This document shows, in pieces, positions 49,251 to 62,694 of a DNA stretch of 64,000 bases. The DNA is from Sinonovacula constricta. Taxonomy: Eukaryota; Mollusca; Bivalvia; Cardiida; Solecurtidae. The notes under the pieces were generated by a model. That model was not told the DNA's origin, searched no databases, and saw only the letters and a program-made list of their open reading frames with translations. Within the stretch, counting starts at the first letter, position 1; every line of letters starts with the position of its first letter. The DNA is taken from NCBI GenBank assembly GCA_007844125.1, contig CM017558.1:45585460-45649459 (forward strand). The letters are read 5' to 3'. The position numbers were made by a program, and so were the translations under genes.

Positions 49251-50688
49251 GAAGGGGTGTAGTTCTATGTGTTGTAAATAATATGTAATGTTTATATAAT
49301 GTTATTTGTTTGTTTTTTGCAAGAATGCTCAGTTGATTGACCAGTTTTATGTTGAAAAGTATGATGCACCTTGTTCTCAAGTTAATTTTTAAATATTTTA
49401 TTTCATTGTAATTTCATGTGAATATTGTTTACCTTGAAATCAGCAATGATAAATTAAGTGCTAGCTTCAACAAAAGTGACAGATCTGCATGATTTTACAT
49501 GTAAATTGGAAAACCATAATTTAATCTTATAGGTCACTTTCCAAAACATGTCTCAAAGGTTTGATTTATTCACAGTAGACCATCAAAATTAATCACTGTA
49601 TCTAGTTCCAGCAGTAACTGTTGCTTGAATTCTCGGTAACACCAAGATGTGAACACCGAGCTTGTGAACACTGACCATGTGACAATGAGGTGTCAGTACT
49701 AGTAGTGACCTGGCTTTCTTGTCTTTGATGCTTAGTTTAGTTGTTGTGCTGTTGGCAATGTGTGGTGCTGGCCTAAGGACAAATTGTTTTCAGGTAAAGC
49801 CACATACTGTGAATATGTTATATAACATGTGATGCTTCTTCTCATAGTCCTAAACTGGCCTGTGTATACTTGCAACTGTTACCTGTCACTAATTACCTGT
49901 ATTTATAGCCATATTGAATAAGAAATTATTATCTAACATTTCAATTCATATATCAGACTGTGCATTGCTGGGGACAGCAAATAGTTTAGATCAGACTGAT
50001 CAGACTTTGTCAAGATCTAATTTATTAATGCTTTGCCAATTAATGGTCTAGTGATCTGCCGTTACGCATAATTTGATGATGTGTAAGTTGAATAAACCTT
50101 CTCAAGGCTATACAAGATTGTATTGAATCTTGTAAACTAAATGACACACTTTCCAGTGAAGATAACCATGATAATATAAGTAAGCATCGCAGATTATTTA
50201 ATCCAATGTTCATCCTGGTCTAAGAAAGCTGTGTCCAGGCAGGTGCAAAGAAACAGTCATGAAATTGTATGGGTCTCATGTTTAAGTTTCTGTCAATTAA
50301 CAAAACTAAAAACTAATTCTTATATTGTAGTAGGATTAACTTTGCTTTCACTTCAGTAGTTTTGTAATATTTCTAGTCTAGCCTTGTTTGCAGTTGTAGT
50401 TTTACCATCTTTATGCCTTTGTTATGGGCAAAATTGTGTTATAATAAGTGCAATAAGCAAGGTATTTGAAGAATTTATTTGATGACCCCCAAATATGAGG
50501 GTTGCCAAAAAAATTTTTTATCAGCATTTTTTTCTGGCCAGATTTCTGTACAGATGATGTTTTTCAGTCTATGCTTCATTTCAATCAGGCATTTGACTTT
50601 GAATGCTTTTGAATTAGAACTTTTTACTTCAGATACAGTTGAAATTGCATTTTTCAATTTTTCCTCAGTTAAAGATGCAATATTCACA
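49251..50688. other. Intergenic, no gene seen
   Basis: Nothing beyond short AT-rich frames. Confidence 0.5.
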
Positions 50689-50800
50689 TTGTGTGCAGTT
50701 GAAATTTCAGTTTTTTACTTTGTGTGCAGTTGAAGATGCAGTCTTCACTTCTTGTGCAGTTGAAGTTTCACTTTTCACTTTTTGTGCATTCCTCACTTTG
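50689..50800 (+). repeat. Short degenerate ~30-bp repeat
   Basis: TGTGCAGTTGAA recurs at about 30-bp spacing (50691, 50722, 50752), with a decayed fourth copy at 50783. Open frames here come from the repeat. Confidence 0.55.
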
Positions 50801-51067
50801 TGTGCAATTATCCATACTGCACAATGTCTAAATTGATTTTCTTTTGTAAATACTTCCATTCAATCAACAATTTTTTCACCTTTTTACAGGAAAAAAACTT
50901 ACCAAGTGTAGTAAGTTAGTAAACCTGTTGTAATCAATGAGTTAAATAATATATACCAATAACCTTATAAGTAGATATATTTTAAGTATTACTAAATTTC
51001 TTTCAACAAATTTGTTTAATATGGATGAACTTTAGGCACTTTGATTCAGGAGATTTCAACTTGTCCG

Positions 51068-51660
51068 GTGACATACTAAATTGCGCCCCCTAATCCCAGA
51101 CCCTATATTTATGAACGTCAAATGTAGTTAAAGACTTATTTTAGAATTAATCCACATGAAACATGGTGTTAGAAGTGGTATACCTTGATGATGACGACAA
51201 TTTCTCCACTTGGTATTATCTTGTTTCAGGGTTACTTTCAATTATTTTGCCTGTTGTTGACCATTCTCTTTGTTGCATTGGTTGGTTTATTTGGCAGAAT
51301 TCACAGTTTCCGACTTTTTGCTTGATTTTTTGTGCAATTCTGGGCCACAATACCATTGCTTGAGCTCTAGCATGACATTTATTTAGTCCCACATGCCCCT
51401 CATTAATACCTTTCAATACACTAGATCTAACTAATTCCGTTGTCCGTGGAAATAATAGCATCTTCCATACCACATCATCTAAACTGCGCCCTCTAATCCT
51501 AGACCCTATTTTTACCAGCCAATGAATGTTAAGTACTAAGAGCGGGACAATAAGGATTCTGGAACTTTTGCCCTTGGGGCCGTTCACCTCTCACCATCGT
51601 TGAATAAACATCAAAACTAGTTAAAAGCTTACTTTAGAATTACTCTGCATGAAACAAAAT
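51068..51660 (-). pseudogene. Ty3/gypsy-type pol fragment (integrase zinc-binding region) between diverged direct repeats
   Basis: On the minus strand at about 51450-51250 the frame reads ELVRSSVLKGINEGHVGLNK then CHARAQAMVLWPRI and VGNCEFCQINQ, the H-x-H...C-x-x-C pattern of the retroelement integrase N-terminal zinc finger. No reverse transcriptase or integrase core is present. Similar sequence lies on both sides: AAACTGCGCCCTCTAATCC at about 51480 and AAATTGCGCCCCCTAATCC at about 51077, and TTAGAATTA-CATGAAAC blocks at about 51140 and 51635. A broken, inactive remnant. Confidence 0.6.
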
Positions 51661-53194
51661 AAATGTTACTTTAAAGCATGGCAGTATCCCAACATCCATT
51701 TATCAACAGTGTTAAACTGCATGTACCAGTATTTCGTAGCATTTGTGGTGAAGTTGCTGTTAAACTTGGGATTGGATCATTTTATGGTTCCAGGTTTAAA
51801 CTCTAGACTTAAGATGGAAGTCCTTGGGCAAGGTTATATTCCTAGCTCCTGGTAGGTAGATGTACTACCTGATCACTGGTTCTAACCAGTAAGTGGACAT
51901 AGTGGCTATGTTGCTTTATATTGTGGTATCCTTGGCAACCAATCAGTATGTGAAACTGATATAGAAATTGTTGACTTTAGATTTAATATGTAGATATCAG
52001 TAAGTCAGAAGAATGTGTGGTTACACAAGAGTCTAATTTTTTGTTTCATATTTTAAGAGGTTTGGCACTTTTTTTTTTCCTTTTATTACTTAAACTTTTT
52101 GGGGGTAATAGCTGCAAATGTGTAAGAGAAATTATATTGAGATTTGGAAAATGACTTGTTCTCATTACAGTTGACATTTTTGCCATGTCATAGCTATTGT
52201 TTTCTATTTATCTAGATAATGGCCTTTTTGTATTTTAACAATATTTTTATGAACTTCAAGCTATCAGCATGTTGGACATTGTTCCAAACATTACTTCATC
52301 TCTATTTATTGAATTTACTTAAAATGCCAATTAGGTAAGCTTCTGAAGTAACAAAATGGTTAGTATGAGATCCATATCTCCTGTGCATGTATTGTTTAGT
52401 TAAGCTCCTTTCTTGTTTTCATTTTAACAAAGCTTAAATGTGTTGCTAAATGGTGGCTTCACTTTATACTTTGATGTTATGATGGCCATATTGAAAGAAG
52501 GATAACTCTTGTTCATGCAATTTGATAATTACCCCCCTTAGTTGAATTGATAAGAAACTTGCACATTGCATGGAATGGTTGATTTTGTGTTTGGCCTGCA
52601 GCACAATTGGCTGATCATTAGAGCTAGTTTAATCTCAAATAATAAAATGTCAAACTCATGGACTTTATAACATCCATAACTGCATACATTTTTGTAGACA
52701 ATGCAACTTGTATTGTTAGGTTATATGCATTGGAAAATGATGTCATAATTCAAGTGTGCTTATATATAATGAAACAAACTCTGCGATGATTATTTCTTCA
52801 CCTTGATGGCCTGTTCACTACACCATTGTATTTTCACCAAATAACCAAAACCAGGATCTGCACTCTGTACTTAAGTTAAATGATTCTTAAAATGTTATTT
52901 ACACAATTTCCAAGCATAAATACCTTTCAACACTAGGAATTGACTGGTCTAAAATGTCCTGTATCATTCTTCAATTGTTGGAGTCACATATGTTTACAAA
53001 TGGCCATGTGCTCCTTACACTGCTAAGTTTCATTGAGAAAATTAATGTCAATATTTGAGTGGTACTTTATAGTTGACTTGCAGAGGTAACATATTAAGTA
53101 ATATCTTAATTCTATGTTGTTTTATTTTTCAGGCCATTTTTCTCCACAAATAATGTTTCAGTAATGAGGAACCTTTTTCTAGTTTTTATAGCAA
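51661..53194. other. Intergenic, no gene seen
   Basis: AT-rich DNA; no recognised element. Confidence 0.5.
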
Positions 53195-53440
53195 CCATGT
53201 ACAACATGGTTATATGAAGTAACATGTTTAACATGGTTATATGAAGTAACATGTATAACATGGTTATATGAAGTAACATGTATAACATGGTTAAATGAAG
53301 TAACATGTATAACATGGTTATATGAAGTAACATGTACAACATGGTTATATGAATAAACATGTATAACATGGTTATATGAAGTAACATATATAACATGGTT
53401 ATATGAAGAAGCACTTACAGCATTGTTATATGAAGTTACA
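53195..53440 (+). repeat. 27-bp minisatellite, about 9 units
   Basis: The unit is ACATGGTTATATGAAGTAAC followed by ATGTATA. Being a multiple of three, it leaves two minus-strand frames open, which I regard as artefacts. Confidence 0.9.
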
Positions 53441-54068
53441 CTTCCAGCATTACATGACATGTAGATACCTGCTGATTATGTAGATATTTGATTTACAAAA
53501 CCAAAGTAGTCGTACAGTAAATGTGACAATATGCAATTTTGTAGATAAGATGAGAAACTTAATTTATAACTTGGTCACAGTAACTGGTCCTTGTTCATTA
53601 TATGTTAACATGTAAGGCAGGTTATAACCACTACTCGATAAAGTTAACATAATCAGCGATCAAATTTCACTAAAATATGGAAAGCAAGTTAAGGAACATG
53701 CTATATTGGTTGTTTGTGGCAATACTAAAATTACAAAGGAAAATGGCACAGCGGTAAAACCTCGACAATTTAAGACAAAGACATGTGGATCAGTTCAGGT
53801 TTGTGGCATAAATGCAGATTTTTTTTTTCATTTGAATTAATTATATTCAACTGCATTATTTCCAAATGATACTCTGATGAAAGCTTAGTAAACTAACTAA
53901 TCAAACTAAAAAAAAAGACAAAAGTACTATGACTAAGTATCAATCCTGCAGCTGTATGCTTCCTAGGCGAGTAGTTAACCACTTTGTGGTTGCTTACACT
54001 TGATACAAAGGACATGTTACTGCTGTACTCAAAATCCCTCAGAAATGTCCGACCTGTCTTACTTTTGA
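53441..54068. other. Non-coding spacer between two arrays
   Basis: AT-rich, no gene or repeat recognised. Confidence 0.5.
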
Positions 54069-55945
54069 TTCTGCAACAGAGTTTTAGCTGTACAATCTTC
54101 TAATACTGTTAATGGCGTATGTGACCAAGTTATAGCTGTACAATCTTCTAATACTGTCAGTGGCGTATGTGACCAAGTTATAGCTGTACAATCTTCTAAT
54201 ACTGTCATTGGCGTATGTGACCGAGTTATAGCTGTACAATCTTCTAATACTGTCATTGGCGTATGTGACCAGGTTATAGCTGTACAATCTTCTAATACTG
54301 TCATTGGCGTATGTGACCAAGTTATAGCTGTACAATCTTCTAATACTGTCATTGGCGTATGTGACCGAGTTATAGCTGTACAATCTTCTAATACTGTCAT
54401 TGGCGTATGTGACCAAGTTATAGCTGTACAATCTTCTAATACTGTCATTGGCGTATGTGACCGAGTTATAGCTGTACAATCTTCTAATACTGTCATTGGC
54501 GTATGTGACCAAGTTATAGCTGTACAATCTTCTAATACTGTCATTGGCGTATGTGACCAAGTTATAGCTGTACAATCTTCTAATACTGTCATTGGCGTAT
54601 GTGACCAAGTTATAGCTGTACAATCTTCTAATACTGTCATTGGCGTATGTGACCAGGTTATAGCTGTACAATCTTCTAATACTGTCATTGGCGTATGTGA
54701 CCAAGTTATAGCTGTACAATCTTCTAATACTGTCATTGGCGTATGTGACCAGGTTATAGCTGTACAATCTTCTAATACTGTCATTGGCGTATGTGACCAG
54801 GTTATAGCTGTACAATCTTCTAATACTGTCAGTGGCGTATGTGACCAAGTTATAGCTGTACAATCTTCTAATACTGTCATTGGCGTATGTGACCAAGTTA
54901 TAGCTGTACAATCTTCTAATACTGTCAGTGGCGTATGTGACCAAGTTATTGCTGTACAATCTTCTAATACTGTCATTGGCGTATGTGACCGAGTTTTAGC
55001 TGTACAATCTTCTAATACTGTCATTGGCGTATGTGACTAGGTTATAGCTGTACAATCTTCTAATACTGTCATTGGCGTATGTGACCAGGTTATAGCTGTA
55101 CAATCTTCTAATACTGTCATTGGCGTATGTGACCAAGTTATAGCTGTACAATCTTCTAATACTGTCATTGGCGTATGTGACCGAGTTTTAGCTGTACAAT
55201 CTTCTAATACTGTCATTGGCGTATGTGACCAGGTTATAGCTGTACAATCTTCTAATACTGTCATTGGCGTATGCGACCAAGTTATAGCTGTACAATCTTC
55301 TAATACTGTCATTGGCGTATGTGACCAAGTTATAGCTGTACAATCTTCTAATACTGTCATTGACGAATGTGACCAAGTTATAGCTGTACAATCTTCTAAT
55401 ACTGTCATTGGCGTATGTGACCAAGTTATAGCTGTACAATCTTCTAATACTGTCATTGGCGTATGTGACCAAGTTATAGCTGTACAATCTTCTAATACTG
55501 TCATTGGCGTATGTGACCAAGTTATAGCTGTACAATCTTCTAATACTGTCATTGGCGTATGTGACCAAGTTATAGCTGTACAATCTTCTAATACTGTTAA
55601 TGGCGTATGTGACCGAGTTATAGCTGTACAATCTTCTAATACTGTTAATGGCGTATGTGACCGAGTTATAGCTGTACAATCTTCTAATACTGTCATTGGC
55701 GTATGTGACCGAGTTATAGCTGTACAATCTTCTAATACTGTCATTGGCGTATGCGACCAAGTTATAGCTGTACAATCTTCTAATACTGTCATTGGCGTAT
55801 GTGACCGAGTTATAGCTGTACAATCTTCTAATACTGTCATTGGTGTATGCGACCAAGTTATAGCTGTACAATCTTCTAATACTGTTAATGGCGTATGTGA
55901 CCGAGTTATAGCTGTACAATCTTCTAATACTGTCATTGGCGTACA
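54069..55945 (+). repeat. 48-bp satellite array, about 39 units
   Basis: The unit starts GTTATAGCTGTACAATCTTC and continues TAATACTGTCATTGGCGTAT then GTGACCAA; period exactly 48. Variable sites are clustered: GTTATA/GTTTTA, TGTCATT/TGTTAAT/TGTCAGT and GACCAA/GACCAG/GACCGA. Two minus-strand frames stay open for 290-320 codons (16-residue periods such as MTVLEDCTAITWSHTP). Each is cut by nonsense variants (TAG at the unit near 55037; TAA where GTTTTAGC occurs), so coding is unlikely. Confidence 0.95.
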
Positions 55946-55994
55946 TGTAATTGGATGACAACATATCCCTTATTAAAATGATTTAGAGCATACA

Positions 55995-56075
55995 TGTAGA
56001 GTACTTCTACACTAGTGGTTAAGGCGTTAGACTGTTGATCAGAGGGTCCTGGTTCAAGCCTTATACCTGACACCA
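55995..56075 (+). repeat. tRNA-derived SINE head
   Basis: CTAGTGGTTAAGGCGTTAGA (A-box region) and GGTCCTGGTTCAAGCC (B box) at tRNA spacing, next to the end of the 48-bp array. Confidence 0.5.
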
Positions 56076-57424
56076 GGTGGTAATCCTTGGACATTTTAAT
56101 ATGCATCCTTCAGAAATGTGTTTTTATCCAGAAAGTAGACTATAAAAAAATTCAAACTATAAAAAAATTCAAAGGAAATACAGAAATGGGCTTGCGCTTT
56201 ATTTTTATCATTTTAAATAAATGTTGAAATTAAAGTTCTCCATCACATATTTCCTTTTTTGAGTGTACAAGAATTATGGTAGTTAATTTTAAAGTTTCAA
56301 AAAGAAAGAGCACAATGACAATGATCCCTTAGTTTCTGGGAGCTTATTGTTTGTGTCAGCTTCATTACTTAATAGTCTTTAAAAGATTAATTTATTTTTT
56401 GGACCAATTTTATTTGTCTTCATGTGTGATATTGTGTTACTTTATCAAAACATGATTTGCATTTGAGATAAACATTTATTATATGTGATATAAACATATA
56501 TTAGCAAGAGACAAAAAATAGTTGGAAGAAAAGGGAGAGATCAGAGAAATGCTTTGAAAACTGTTTTTTGAATTTTTCAAACAACAATATTGTAAGTCTC
56601 TGTACAGATAACCATCTGAGACAAATCCTACCAATGTCATCCTGAAATTGATATCTGCTTTTGTTAGTAATACAAACATCATTTGATCTCAACTATCACC
56701 CTGAAATCAAATCTATTTTACCTTATATTCAAAAGGAAATCTTTTTTGAATTAGCAAATATTTGTATTTTTGAACTCAATGTAAAAACAACAAACTTCAT
56801 TCATTGTTGATGTGATAATTGTAATTTTTATCTTTAATAAAAAGTTTTACAGAATGTTTAGTTGTGCCTGTTTTGTTTTATCCAGATTTGAAAAAGCCCC
56901 TATGTTTTTATACAATACACTGTGATATTTTAATTTACATACAAATTATTGTGTTAGTTTTGGCTAAGATGGTAGTGGTATAACTTGCTTGCATATGCTC
57001 AACTTAAAAGAGTATCACAATGAATAGTTGGCCTAGCATCAGTACAATGTGACAGGCTCCGCCCTAAATCCAAACACGTAACATTAATCTCTTAAGTCCT
57101 CCTCTGAACCCATGGCCTTTCACCATGTGGGTTCGAGTCAGAGGGAAAGCTTAACCACCTCATGGCCCCATTCAGGACTCAAACCCATGCAGTAAGAGGC
57201 TGAGCTGTCAGTGAAGTTATAAGTCATCACTTAGTCTCAGGCACCAAGATAATAAATGTGTCACTGTCATTTACAATTTACTACTCATCGTAGTGACATA
57301 CTAGGTCTTCTCTGAAAGTGGACTGTTGAATGGGATTTAGTTAAAAAGAAGTTTCCTTTTTCGACTATAAACAGAGTTTAAAGTAAACATGATTGGCAGG
57401 AAAAAGAAAACCAGCAAGACAATT
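56076..57424. other. Intergenic, with a possible tRNA-like repeat at 57090-57215
   Basis: CCTCCTCTGAACCCATGGCC with GTGGGTTCGAGTC resembles CTCCTCTGACTCCATGGCCC at 21062 and a diverged copy at 8220, suggesting one more short interspersed family. No gene seen. Confidence 0.4.
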
Positions 57425-57444
57425 TCAACAAAATTCACCACTTT

Positions 57445-57450
57445 TTTATT
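57445..57450 (-). terminator. Polyadenylation signal of the minus-strand gene
   Basis: TTTATT on the plus strand is AATAAA on the minus strand, followed (leftwards) by the GU-rich stretch GTGGTGAATTTTGTTG. It would end the 3' UTR starting at 60444. Confidence 0.45.
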
Positions 57451-60444
57451 TCACAGAAGTACATAACATCTGATATCTGCCTTTCTGCAACAACATAACA
57501 TATGAACATAATGCACAAGACTTAAACTTACAAATGAAAAGGCCCATGACTGCCATACTCTAAAGGCCCACGACTCTGTCACACTCTAAAGGCCCATGAC
57601 TCTGTCACACTCTAAAGGCCAATAACATTCTCATATTTAAGGTTATATGGCCTGTTACTATTTAGTTTAAAAACACATAACTTTGTTAATATGCAAAAAA
57701 CAACAACAGCACATGGTGTTGAAAATGTGAGGGGTGTTTAATGTATAGCACATCTGATATAAGCCAGACACATACTAATATAATAATAATACATATTAAG
57801 CTCAAGTTTGAAAATTTCATCATATGTAAATTGATAATATACTTCTTTCCACATATGCGCAAACATTTTACTCTTTATATAAGAATCAGGCAAAAGTATA
57901 TCTTAAAACAAAAATACTATCAATCAACAAACACCTCTGTAGATTACAATGTATTTATTGATGTTTTCTTAATGTAGACTGTCATCTTAAATGTAAACTT
58001 TAAATGAACTATCACATCCATAAAACTCTTAATACAATTATACAGACTGTACTGATATACTATTTCTTGGTCATACAATCAGTGAAAGAGTGGGGAAATG
58101 TGCTGCAGAACACTAAGTCACATCTTTGGTTTTAAGCTTACAATTAACAATAAACTTAAGTTTAACAAGATACTGGTACATAAGTTTTTTCTTTACCTCA
58201 AATGTTAGTTAAATAATAAAACAATCCCACTAAATACGTTAATCCTATCTGTGACAAAAGCCTGTTATATTTATTGATTAACTTATGAATGATATCGTGA
58301 TAAAATAACACATATTTACAAAAAAAAACACCATAGAATTTCACTGGGAAGTCACAAAATAAAGCAAAATTAACAACATAACCATGTCAAATATGTTAAA
58401 CAACAAAGTATACAAAAAATGCCTTCAGATACATTGTTACACAAATTCAGTTTGAAATGTATCACAACATAAACATCAGTCAGTTATGTAAGATCAAATA
58501 AACAGAATAAACAATTATGTCAGTGTTTTAAACCCAGAAAACTGCATAAATCTATTCAGTAATATGTATTTTCTACATTATCCTAAAATAAAGGAGGAAC
58601 AAAGTAGCAGAATAGTAATAAAAGTATCAAATAAGATAATACACCAGTTCTGTAAACTTTGGGGCTAGTACACTTATTATTAGCCATTTTTATATCTTTA
58701 ACAATATGATGGAACCTCTGATAGACATGAAATATCCTTATTTACAATAATTTTCGATGTTATATCCCTCTGCAAAAAAACCCAACAAATTTAAGTATTT
58801 CTTTTTGTAATAAAGACTACTGTATGAAAATGAAATGTATTATAAATGCTATAGGATGCTGAAAAGGAAATTATGTAACGAAATAATAAGTGTCACTTGA
58901 ACTCTAAGCACTAATTGAAAATTAACAAGAATTTCTCTACAACATGATCCAAATCTGGTTTAACATTGCAATTTTGTGCATGATTTGAGAATACACATGA
59001 GAACATTGCTGTCAATTAAACTTGAAATATAGCTAATTCAGAAAGAAAACAAATTTTGGCAATTAAATACAAACTGAATGAAAAATTAGGCGTATAACCC
59101 AGAACATATACAATGCCTATAAGCCAAGCACCAAGTTAGAAGTTATAAAACATTTATTGAATACAAGATCATTCTCAAGTTCTCTATTGGTTAAGCCTGA
59201 CCAATCAGGAATGCTACTGGTAGAATTTAAATATTATTCATATTTGACCTTTTAAAGTTCTTGAGATATGTCTTGGATTCAAACTTAAAGATTTTTTAAA
59301 CCCCATTTCTGTTCAGAAAAAAATATCTGTTTCTTAAAAAACAACAACAAACAACACAATATAACAGAATCAGAAAAATGTGATAATATCAATATGAAAT
59401 GGCTCATCCAGATTATCAACAGATACATGTACACATTTCGATACCAACCCTATAAGGGGGTATACAGCTCACCCTGATCATATTGCACAAGCCCTCTCTA
59501 GGCATACACCTGCCCTCTCTAGGCATACACCTATCACACACCCCCAGAAATAAACCTTGATATTAGTATTTAATTAGTAATGCTTTATTACCGAGCAGAC
59601 AAGGGTCTTTGTAAGAATCCTTTATAACTTAATTAAAGGCTGACATCTTGACCAATTATTATTTTATTCTTAAAAAAAGTTTGATTTCAAAGCTATATCA
59701 TGTTTGAAACATAAGAATTGTTAAAAAAAAGTCTATGTCATTTATTTATTTTGTTCACATTTGCTTTACTCTTTTGGAATATACTTAAATAAAGACCCTT
59801 TAATAGTTCTTTAAAAGACTTTCAGCTGACTTAATGCTCCAAACACAACTGTTAAGAGACTTTAAGTCAGTCACAGCTTTCAAGATACATTTACAGCTTA
59901 GTGATCTGAAGAACTATATCTTTAATTATCTCTATGGCTTATACAAGTATACATAGGATATGAACTGAAGACAGAGGCTTGTGTGCAAAAATATTGCTTG
60001 ATATTAAGTATATTTGATAGTTCTTAGATATTAATAGCAATATTCTATTAAATGCCTATCCTCAGACAACAGGACTTGAAAGAAGCTTCACTACTGTTTT
60101 TTGAGACAACCTGCTTAAAGTTCTCTTCTATATCTCATAGCCTTTTACACTCAATCAAATATGGGACATACTAACAAACTAACATATTTAGGATGAAAAT
60201 AAAGACCCATACATGCAAAGCTAAGCTGTATACACACAAAGACTAGTCACGTAAATTATTTCTTGAACAAACCTTTGGTGATTACGTGTGGTGGAGGATG
60301 CAGGACTCAGTGAAAGTACCCGCCGAGAACCTCTGAGGGCAGTTTAACTATCTGAACAATCACATATACCGGCACCTAATGATCCCCACAGCCATTGGTG
60401 CACATTGATCAAGGTTGCAGCCTCCCACACCTGTATAGCAATAC
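57451..60444 (-). other. Probable long 3' UTR of the minus-strand gene
   Basis: About 3 kb of AT-rich sequence with no recognised transposon or minisatellite, in contrast to the flanking DNA, between a stop codon at 60445 and a polyadenylation signal at 57445. Inferred, not proven. Confidence 0.4.
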
Positions 60445-60856
60445 TCAGTTTGTACTAAAGAAGAAAATACTTGAATAAAGTTCTTGCATTAAAGGGAGAG
60501 CCCTAATTATCACAACACATTGACGAGTGATGGATGAACACCAAGTGTCCAATCTTTGTGTGTATACTTTAATGAATGTGCCTTCAATGTACCCCACAGA
60601 ATGAAATCTAACTATAATCAGTGCCAAGCAAAACTATAAAGAAATAATTAAATGCCTTAGGCCAAGAGGGAAGCCTGAACCAATGACTAGCTACTTCAAT
60701 ACCATTTTATGTTGTTTGTTTTTATTTCTTACCCTGCCATGACTTGAAGATTTGTGATTAGCAAGTTAAGAGATAATTCATCCTTATCTTTCTCATGACT
60801 CAAGTAAAGTGATTTCATTTGTCTATTTTCTAGTAGAGATAGCACTGGATCCATGT
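60445..60856 (-). CDS. Last two coding exons of an unidentified minus-strand gene (partial)
   Basis: The penultimate exon spans 60856-60733: acceptor ATTGTTTCAG on the minus strand, 124 nt open, donor GTAAGA. It encodes MDPVLSLLENRQMKSLYLSH then EKDKDELSLNLLITNLQVMA, preceded by a split codon ending in AC. The last coding exon starts at 60454 after CTTCTTTAG and gives G-T-N and a TGA stop (60447-60445). The encoded tail looks helical and hydrophilic, with a leucine-rich last helix. I do not recognise the protein. The rest lies to the right, where I found no convincing further exon up to 64000. Strong splice sites in phase support the call. Confidence 0.5.
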
Positions 60857-62694
60857 CTGAAACAATTATGTTACATTTAATTGGTTGAATGTAAATTAAA
60901 ATCAGACTACTGAAAATGTTTTAAAGAAATCTCAAGTTCAGGCTCCATATTTAAGCATTTTTGGCCAAGAAAACAGGCATATTTTTAAATTCACTTTTAT
61001 AGAAATACAAACACATGTCAGCAATGATTTTGTTTTTTAAAAAGAAGCATCAAAATACAAAGAATAATACACTTTCAGAATAAAGATTGCAGTCTATCAT
61101 TTAAAATGTTTAACAAATGAGAATATAAATACATCTTTTATTAGATATCTAATTCACACTAAATGTTAAAAAAGAACCCCATCAGTATGTGTTGTTATAG
61201 AAAAATATGCATTTTTTTCAAATACAAAATTTGTTCAACTTATACAAAATTTTAAATTTTTTATTTCTAATGTCAACATGTTGACCATTTTGCCATGTTT
61301 GGTGTGAAAAATCTGAAAAAATAAATAAATGTCTTTATATTGTGATTAAACCTCAATATAGTCAACAAGCAAGATTCTCATCATTCTAACAACAGTATAA
61401 ACAAATGTAAAGAACATTTAGATAAAAACATGATAGCGTAAACAATAGGCATACAATTAGGGATCTTTGTGTAACAATAATAGTAGAAAGAAGTATATGT
61501 TCTCACAAATGTTATTAATTAATAAAAAGATTGAAAAATTCTTTTTAAAGGTAATAACTTAAAAACGACAACAATTGCCAATTGTTTATGTTATCTTGTC
61601 TATAGTAAAGACATAATCAAAATAACAACACAGTATATTTAATTCTATTGATAAATTTTAACAAGTTGTCATGAGCAATTAACAAAATGAGTATGATAAC
61701 AATGCATTGATCATTTTAGCTCTAAAAACTACAACAACAGTATATTAAAGCCAGGATATAAAGTTGACGACTTGAAAACTCTTGTAGAAGACTCAAGCAC
61801 AACTTGAGGCAGGTGTTATTTAACATAAATATACATTCAGATGAAATAATCAGTTTAAATTCAGACTTTTTTTTATTTTCCTAAGAGTAAATCTAGGAAA
61901 AGACATTTTACTACTAAATCAGTGTTTTCAAATGTTTCTGTGATTGTTTTTTCATTCGCCAGATTCAAGAATAATTAAACTTTTGACAAACAAAAAATTG
62001 ACTCAAGACAAAGGGTGCAAGTTATACAACACTGAAACTGGATTTATTGACAACAAAGCGACTAAATACATGGACATTGCTGTCTTAACTCTCAGTTTAG
62101 CCTTGGCTGAATCCGTACACTTGGACTGAGTTATTAGTGCCAATAGTGTGGTATAATGTACGGTAACTAGGACAACCATAAGAAAGTTAATCATCACTTT
62201 ATCTTGCAATATTTCCTATTAACTGATGCTAGTTATGTATTACCCAACAACCAATAGAAACTGCAGACGACAAGAAAACTAAGCCTTTAAGCTTATATAC
62301 AACAATAACACAAATATTGTTAAATGCGTGCTAAGGTGGATAAGGGTTCACATATTGCTAGATTTTTTTTTTGCAGCAAAAATTCTACATCCAATTCAGA
62401 CAGATAAATGTGAGAAATTGCTAATATGGATTGATTTGTTTTAGATGTCATTTATTTGTGGCCAGCAGGTTCTGTGTTTTTACGTGTAGGGACTGGCGGA
62501 AAAAATGGGTTTGGCACAAACTGGTACCAGTTTTTGTTCTAAGCAATAGATACAAAACGCTCTTGATAAAATGAGCCATGTATTAACCACAACTTTAACT
62601 GGTGCTAGTGGGATGATAATATAATGTAACAAGCATTTATTAAGTTAATAATTTAAAATAAGCTGTAAGTAACAATCCAAGGAAACAAAGGACA
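60857..62694. other. Probable intron of the minus-strand gene, no exon recognised
   Basis: AT-rich. Short frames at 61944-62209 on both strands have no splice or family support. Confidence 0.4.

Noticed and set aside
48847..49380. 177-codon Ser/Leu/Pro-rich ORF on the minus strand
   Set aside because: Reading of a GA-rich simple repeat; no family features.
53112..53460. Overlapping minus-strand ORFs of 93-100 codons
   Set aside because: By-product of a 27-bp tandem repeat.
54059..55936. Repetitive protein of 299-321 residues on the minus strand
   Set aside because: Frames are open only because the unit is 48 bp. Two overlapping frames are open at once, both contain nonsense variants, and no start context or splice structure is seen.
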